Source: Candidatus Latescibacterota bacterium (GTDB lineage Bacteria; Latescibacterota; 4484-107). Taken from it: a stretch of DNA of 8,891 bases. Positions 7,776 through 8,891 of the stretch are shown piece after piece; position 1 is the first letter of the stretch, and the number at the start of each line of letters is the position of its first letter. Location: NCBI GenBank assembly GCA_030613045.1, contig JAUWMS010000065.1, positions 1 to 8,891 of the forward strand, given 5' to 3'. The notes beneath the pieces are model-generated. The model was not told the DNA's origin, made no database searches, and saw nothing but the letters and a program-made list of their open reading frames with translations. Position numbers and translations under genes: made by a program.

Positions 7776-7812
7776 CTTCCGACCTCTGACCTCTGACCTC
7801 TGGCCTCTGACT
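7771..7812. repeat. Six tandem heptamers in the acsD-cooS gap
   Basis: On the plus strand the units are TCTGACT, TCCGACC, TCTGACC, TCTGACC, TCTGGCC and TCTGACT. Six copies of a TCTGACC-like heptamer run without gaps, and the last overlaps the acsD stop codon (7811-7813). This resembles short tandemly repeated heptanucleotides reported between genes in other bacteria. Copy number may vary between strains. Confidence 0.8.
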
Positions 7813-8764
7813 AATCCTGATTGCCCACTAAATCCCGAATCATGCTTCTTACCAACTCCACCGCCTCCGGATGCCTCATAATCAGCACATCCGCGCCGGC
7901 TAAGAGCAGCGTCATCGCCGTCACACCCTCCATAAGGATCCCCCGCTTCTTCGCATTTCCAAGCTTCGGATCCTCTTTCTCGGATATACTGACCTCCTTG
8001 ACTTTCCACACTTCCTTCCCCACATTACACACCATTGGAAACTGCAGGCGCTCATCCTCTTGGGTCAACGCGGCCATCCGATCCCGCTCCATCACCGAAT
8101 AGGTATACTCCAATCCATACCCCAACCCGCCCGTCGTCGGATCTACGATGAGCTGCGCGTCCGGAACACCTAAGTCTCCCAACAAGATATTGAGCTGCTT
8201 GCACAGATTGATGTCAATGGGGGTCGAGGCCGCCACCGTATGCTTATAGGCGATCGCAGCTGCACCGATCAGTTTATAGTTTCCCTCTTCTACAGGTCCT
8301 AAGATCAAGTCTTTCCCCTCACAGACCTCGGCCACCTTTCTTAGAACTTCCGCATCCTTCTCGTTATTGGCACAGCCCCAGACGATCAGGGGTACGTCTA
8401 CTGTGTCCGCTATGCGTTTGACCACTTGCGCTGCTTCGTCCGCAGGCCGATTCAGCCCATTGGAATCAATACTCGCCAGTTGAAGACAAATCATCTCCGC
8501 CCCGTAGGCCCGGATGCACTTCGTGGCCCAAACTACGGGAGCATTCGTCACGCCTTCAAAGGGTTCCAACGCCGCCTCCGGCCACTCCTCCGGAGGCGCA
8601 TCGTATACCTCCATCGCGATCTTCGGCAGATGAGGCATCTCCCCTTCAAAAAGGTGAAAAGGATACACAGTCTCCCCTCCAACTGTCACCGCCTTCTCTC
8701 CTCCGCCCAATGTGATCTCTTTAATCTTACCAGAATAGCCTGTCCTGGGAATCTCAAAGGCCAT
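7811..8764 (-). CDS. acsD: Corrinoid iron-sulfur protein small (delta) subunit AcsD
   Basis: Small subunit of the corrinoid iron-sulfur protein. It is a TIM barrel that dimerises with AcsC and covers the cobalamin during methyl transfer. The frame is intact at 317 residues from ATG 8764 (Moorella about 323). It begins MAFEIPRTGYSGKIKEITLG, the usual AcsD N-terminus, where GGGEKAVTVGGE precedes the barrel. Family blocks include VWATKCIRAYGAEMICLQLA near 80-100, DVPLIVWGCANNEKDAEVL near 125-140, IVDPTTGGLGYGLEYTYSVM near 210-230, and a C-terminal MTLLLAGADVLIMRHPEAV. A GGGGG run eight bases upstream is a weak ribosome site. A TTG at 8770 would add two residues and is less likely. It is the first recognisable gene of the cluster, separated from its partner acsC by cooS and acsB. 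No cysteine cluster is expected, and none is seen. Confidence 0.96.
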   Translation of the reverse strand: MAFEIPRTGYSGKIKEITLGGGEKAVTVGGETVYPFHLFEGEMPHLPKIAMEVYDAPPEEWPEAALEPFEGVTNAPVVWATKCIRAYGAEMICLQLASIDSNGLNRPADEAAQVVKRIADTVDVPLIVWGCANNEKDAEVLRKVAEVCEGKDLILGPVEEGNYKLIGAAAIAYKHTVAASTPIDINLCKQLNILLGDLGVPDAQLIVDPTTGGLGYGLEYTYSVMERDRMAALTQEDERLQFPMVCNVGKEVWKVKEVSISEKEDPKLGNAKKRGILMEGVTAMTLLLAGADVLIMRHPEAVELVRSMIRDLVGNQD

Positions 8765-8814
8765 GTCCAATACCCCCTATCGAAGCAGAACCCAAAATGT
8801 TGAATGGTTTTATT

Positions 8815-8849
8815 CCGAGTCCCGACTCCTGGATTCTGAATACTGTCCT
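8815..8849. repeat. Degenerate heptad repeat upstream of acsD
   Basis: Plus-strand units CCGAGTC, CCGACTC, CTGGATT, CTGAATA and CTGTCCT keep a seven-base period with a loose C(C/T)G consensus, like a decayed version of the array at 7771-7812. The surrounding leader 8765-8891 shows no convincing promoter, and no upstream gene can be supported from the bases left at the edge. Confidence 0.45.
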
Positions 8850-8891
8850 TTCATGCGGATCACCTACGCCGGTGTTCTCCTCTTTTCACTT

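Noticed and set aside
7771..7812. CRISPR array
   Set aside because: The units are seven bases with no spacers; this is a simple tandem repeat.
7731..8009. N-terminal extension of cooS in the same open frame
   Set aside because: It would overlap the end of acsD and translate the heptamer array. ATG 7730 has a good ribosome site and gives the normal CODH N-terminus.
8768..8770. TTG as start of acsD
   Set aside because: It adds only two residues, and the ATG at 8764 has better spacing to the G-run and matches the usual AcsD start.
8809..8853. 13-codon minus-strand ORF (MKGQYSESRSRDSE) upstream of acsD
   Set aside because: It mainly translates the degenerate heptad repeat and has no other sign of coding.

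Overview
The window is one minus-strand gene cluster for the carbonyl (Western) branch of the Wood-Ljungdahl pathway. In transcription order, from high to low coordinates, it runs acsD (corrinoid iron-sulfur protein small subunit), cooS/acsA (nickel CO dehydrogenase), acsB (acetyl-CoA synthase), acsC (corrinoid protein large subunit), acsE (methyltetrahydrofolate methyltransferase), a possible 36-residue small ORF, and the 5' part of an acsV-type reductive activator of the corrinoid protein, which runs off the left edge. No gene on the plus strand is supported.

The subunits are of the bacterial type: separate AcsB and CooS, and a two-subunit corrinoid protein with an AcsC of about 445 residues. 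This points to an anaerobic bacterium that makes or oxidises acetyl-CoA, such as an acetogen, an autotrophic sulfate reducer or an uncultured relative. The order D-A-B-C-E-V is not the Moorella order. The phylum cannot be fixed from the window. Palindromes of the CACCGCAAA type and heptamer tandem repeats between the genes suggest a repeat-rich environmental genome.

Layout: 8765-8891 is a leader with degenerate heptads. acsD is 7811-8764. A heptamer array fills the 80-base gap before cooS (5773-7730). An imperfect palindrome lies in the 132-base gap before acsB (3433-5640). A second palindrome of 29-base arms lies before acsC (1982-3319). An 84-base AT-richer gap leads to acsE (1027-1897). 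The small ORF is 883-993 and partial acsV is 1-882.

How the genes work together: AcsE moves the methyl group of methyl-H4folate to the cobalt of AcsC/AcsD. CooS reduces CO2 to CO. AcsB joins methyl, CO and CoA at its nickel A-cluster. AcsV re-reduces the corrinoid protein when its cobalt is accidentally oxidised. No cooC-type nickel insertion gene is in the window.

The main oddity is that three genes are interrupted by five net frameshifts: acsE once, acsB twice and cooS twice. Each leaves one or two surplus bases, mostly at a doubled base or dinucleotide, and the protein resumes exactly in the next frame. acsC, acsD and the visible acsV are intact. Sequencing or assembly indels are the likeliest cause, but real decay is not excluded. 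I see no clear undescribed system. The points most worth following are the disturbed C-cluster cysteine site in CooS, a Cys in place of the usual Phe beside the A-cluster CGC of AcsB, the small ORF before acsV, and the repeats in the gaps.
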